Source of the DNA: QHBQ01 sp038230695
Lineage (GTDB): Bacteria; Chloroflexota; Chloroflexia; QHBQ01
Length of the DNA stretch: 13,641 nt
NCBI GenBank assembly: GCA_038230695.1
Contig: JBBRMT010000123.1
Location: forward strand, 1 to 13,641
Direction: 5' to 3'
The notes below the pieces were generated by a model. The model searched no databases, was not told the origin of the DNA, and saw only the letters and a list, made by a program, of their open reading frames with translations. Position 1 is the stretch's first letter, and each line of letters starts with the position of its first letter. Positions 11,842 through 13,641 of this stretch are shown one piece after another. The position numbers and the translations under genes were made by a program.

Positions 11842-13641
11842 ATGAGCAACCTTAGCAGCTACGTTAGCGACATCGAGCGCATCTATGCGGCGGGTGGGGC
11901 AACCGAACATTCGTATCGGTCCACGCTGCAGACGCTGGTGCAATCGCTGGAACGCAACATTACCGCGCTGAACGAGCCGAAGCGCATCGCCGCTGGTGCG
12001 CCCGACTTCCGCATCTCCCGCGCTAATGTGCCGATTGGCTACATCGAGACCAAGGATATCGGCCTGTCGCTCGACCGCATCGAGGACGATGAGCAACTGA
12101 CCCGCTACCGCCGCGACCTTAGCAACCTGATCCTTACCGACTACCTTGAGTTCCGCTGGTATGTGGGCGGCAAGCGGCGCGAGGTGGCGACGCTGGGAAC
12201 GTTGCAGCGCGGCAAGGTGAGGCTGGCGACCACGGCAGACAAGGCGGGGGAGCTACTTGCCAGCTTCATCAAGGCGCAAACCTTCACCGTCACCAGCCCA
12301 AAGGATCTGGCCGAGCGGATGGCAAGCCTGGCCCGCAGCATCCGCGACGGCATCGGCGACGAACTGGCGCGGGGCAGCAACGCCACCCTGCAAGACCAGT
12401 TGCGCGGCTTCCGCGAAGTGCTGCTGCACGACCTTACCGATGCCAAGTTTGCCGATATGTACGCGCAGACGGTTTGCTATGGCCTGTTCGCCGCCCGCTG
12501 CTACGCTCCACCCAACCAGCAATTCACCCGCCGCAACGCCCCCTACGACCTGCCCCGCAGCAACCCCTTTCTGCGTAAGTTCTTCGGCGAGATTGCCGGG
12601 CCGGACATCGAGGCGATGCCCTTCCTGTGGGCGGTAGACGATCTGGTGGAGTTGCTTGCCCATGTGGATATGGCGGCAATCCTACAAGACTTTGGCAAGG
12701 AGACCAAGCGGCAGGATCCGGTGTTCCACTTCTACGAAACATTCCTCACCGCCTACGACCGCAGCTTGCGCGAGGGGCGCGGGGTGTACTATACGCCGGA
12801 GCCAGTCGTCTCCTATATCGTGCGTAGCGTTGACCATTTGCTCAAGCAGGAGTTCGGTTTGCTGGAGGGGTTGGCCGACACCGGCACGGTCAGCGTCAAC
12901 CCGCCGCCCACCGCCAGCGACCGCACCCCAATCCAGACACCAGTAGTTATCCTCGACCCCGCCACCGGCACCGGCACGTTTTTGCATGAGGTGGTGCGCC
13001 AGATCTACGATGAGAGTTTCGCGGGCAAGAAAGAAGGCGCGTGGCCCGCCTACGTCCCTCGCCACCTGCTGCCCCGCCTGTTCGGCTTCGAGTTGCTGAT
13101 GGCTCCCTACACCATCGCCCACCTCAAACTCAGCCTGCAACTGCGCGAACACGGCTACGAGTTTGGCGAGCATGACCGCCTGCGTATCTACCTGACCAAT
13201 ACGCTCGATGAACCAGAGGGCCAGCAGCAGGCGCTATTCGCCGACTATCTGGCGCAGGAAGCCAACGCCGCCAACGATGTGAAGCACAACGCGCCGGTGA
13301 TGGTCGTGCTCGGCAATCCGCCCTACTCTGGCACCTCGGCCAACAATGGCGAGTGGATCACCTACCTGCTGCATGGCGAGGCCAGCGATAAGCTGACCAA
13401 AAACCCGCAATTCATGAGCCAGCAGCAGCTTGCCGACAGCTATTTCCACGTGGACGGCCAGCCGCTGGGCGAGCGCAACCCCAAATGGCTGAATGATGAT
13501 TACGTGAAGTTTATCCGCTTCGCCCAGTGGCGCATCAACCGCACCGGCAAGGGGATGCTGGCCTTTATCTCCAACAATGGCTACCTCGACAACCCCACCT
13601 TTCGCGGGATGCGCGAGAGCCTGCTGCAAACCTTCGACGAA
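11842..13641 (+). CDS. Single-polypeptide restriction-modification enzyme (type IIG/ISP-like), 3' end outside the window
   Basis: An uninterrupted frame of 600 codons runs off the window edge. The N-terminal 110 residues resemble a PD-(D/E)XK nuclease, with E22 in TEHSYRSTL, then APDF (D55) and GYIETKDIG (E69, K71). A helical region follows. The N6-adenine methylase part carries GVYYTPEPVVSYIVRSV, motif I ILDPATGTGTF (D372 start of DPATG) and motif IV NPPY (492-495). The order nuclease, linker, methylase on one chain is that of type IIG and related ISP-like enzymes, which cut and methylate DNA. No helicase motif is seen between nuclease and methylase, which favours IIG over true ISP. The target-recognition domain would lie past the window. 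Two ATGs are adjacent; 11842 is chosen because GGGGG (11832-11836) is 5 nt away, against 2 nt for 11839. Confidence 0.85.
   Translation, partial: MSNLSSYVSDIERIYAAGGATEHSYRSTLQTLVQSLERNITALNEPKRIAAGAPDFRISRANVPIGYIETKDIGLSLDRIEDDEQLTRYRRDLSNLILTDYLEFRWYVGGKRREVATLGTLQRGKVRLATTADKAGELLASFIKAQTFTVTSPKDLAERMASLARSIRDGIGDELARGSNATLQDQLRGFREVLLHDLTDAKFADMYAQTVCYGLFAARCYAPPNQQFTRRNAPYDLPRSNPFLRKFFGEIAGPDIEAMPFLWAVDDLVELLAHVDMAAILQDFGKETKRQDPVFHFYETFLTAYDRSLREGRGVYYTPEPVVSYIVRSVDHLLKQEFGLLEGLADTGTVSVNPPPTASDRTPIQTPVVILDPATGTGTFLHEVVRQIYDESFAGKKEGAWPAYVPRHLLPRLFGFELLMAPYTIAHLKLSLQLREHGYEFGEHDRLRIYLTNTLDEPEGQQQALFADYLAQEANAANDVKHNAPVMVVLGNPPYSGTSANNGEWITYLLHGEASDKLTKNPQFMSQQQLADSYFHVDGQPLGERNPKWLNDDYVKFIRFAQWRINRTGKGMLAFISNNGYLDNPTFRGMRESLLQTFDE

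Noticed and set aside
12682..13629. Minus-strand frames of 131 and 163 codons within 12682-13629
   Set aside because: They lie opposite the methylase motifs of the restriction-modification gene and have the biased composition of shadow frames.

Overview
The window looks like chromosomal sequence from a GC-rich, free-living bacterium, most likely a member of the Chloroflexota. This is inferred from the gene types (a ParB-like domain protein of a kind I associate with that phylum, a Flp-pilus-type AAA+ ATPase, S-layer homology repeats) and from intergenic palindromes of the CCCTCTCCC/GGGAGAGG and GTAGGGGCG types. No 16S rRNA or other decisive marker is present, so the assignment is tentative.

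Left part (1-3675). A minus-strand gene (108-2021) joins a SAM-dependent methyltransferase to a LuxE-like acyl-protein synthetase domain. The two halves meet at a run of five 7-bp repeats that reads as translated intergenic DNA. A consensus sigma-70 promoter (2061-2089) sets its start. Divergent from it is a ParB-like-domain protein gene (about 2385-3515, +), followed by tandem G-rich repeats and a likely bidirectional terminator.

Middle part (3676-7880). Three minus-strand genes. A lipoprotein (3676-4509) lies downstream of a secreted protein with three S-layer homology repeats (4583-6046), and the two probably form a cell-surface operon. The SLH gene has a good promoter and ribosome site, but the ATG they serve meets an in-frame TGA at codon 4. 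An AAA+ ATPase gene (6241-7694) is broken by a one-base frameshift near 7500. This stretch is visibly less GC-rich than its surroundings.

Right part (7881-13641). Plus-strand housekeeping genes follow: rarA (probably leaderless, with a C-terminal tail made from an intergenic repeat), a possible 26-codon membrane peptide, rph, and a metallophosphoesterase overlapping rph by one base. Then comes about 690 bp without a gene. It holds an array of long stem-loops, a 126-bp MITE-like unit and two further copies of a GTAGGGGCG palindrome. The window ends inside a large single-polypeptide restriction-modification gene (11842 onward), with an N-terminal PD-(D/E)XK nuclease and an N6-adenine methylase domain.

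The genes do not form one obvious pathway. The most unusual signals are repeat-driven coding changes (the methyltransferase-LuxE fusion and the RarA tail), the interrupted start of the SLH gene, and the dense repeat block next to the restriction-modification gene.
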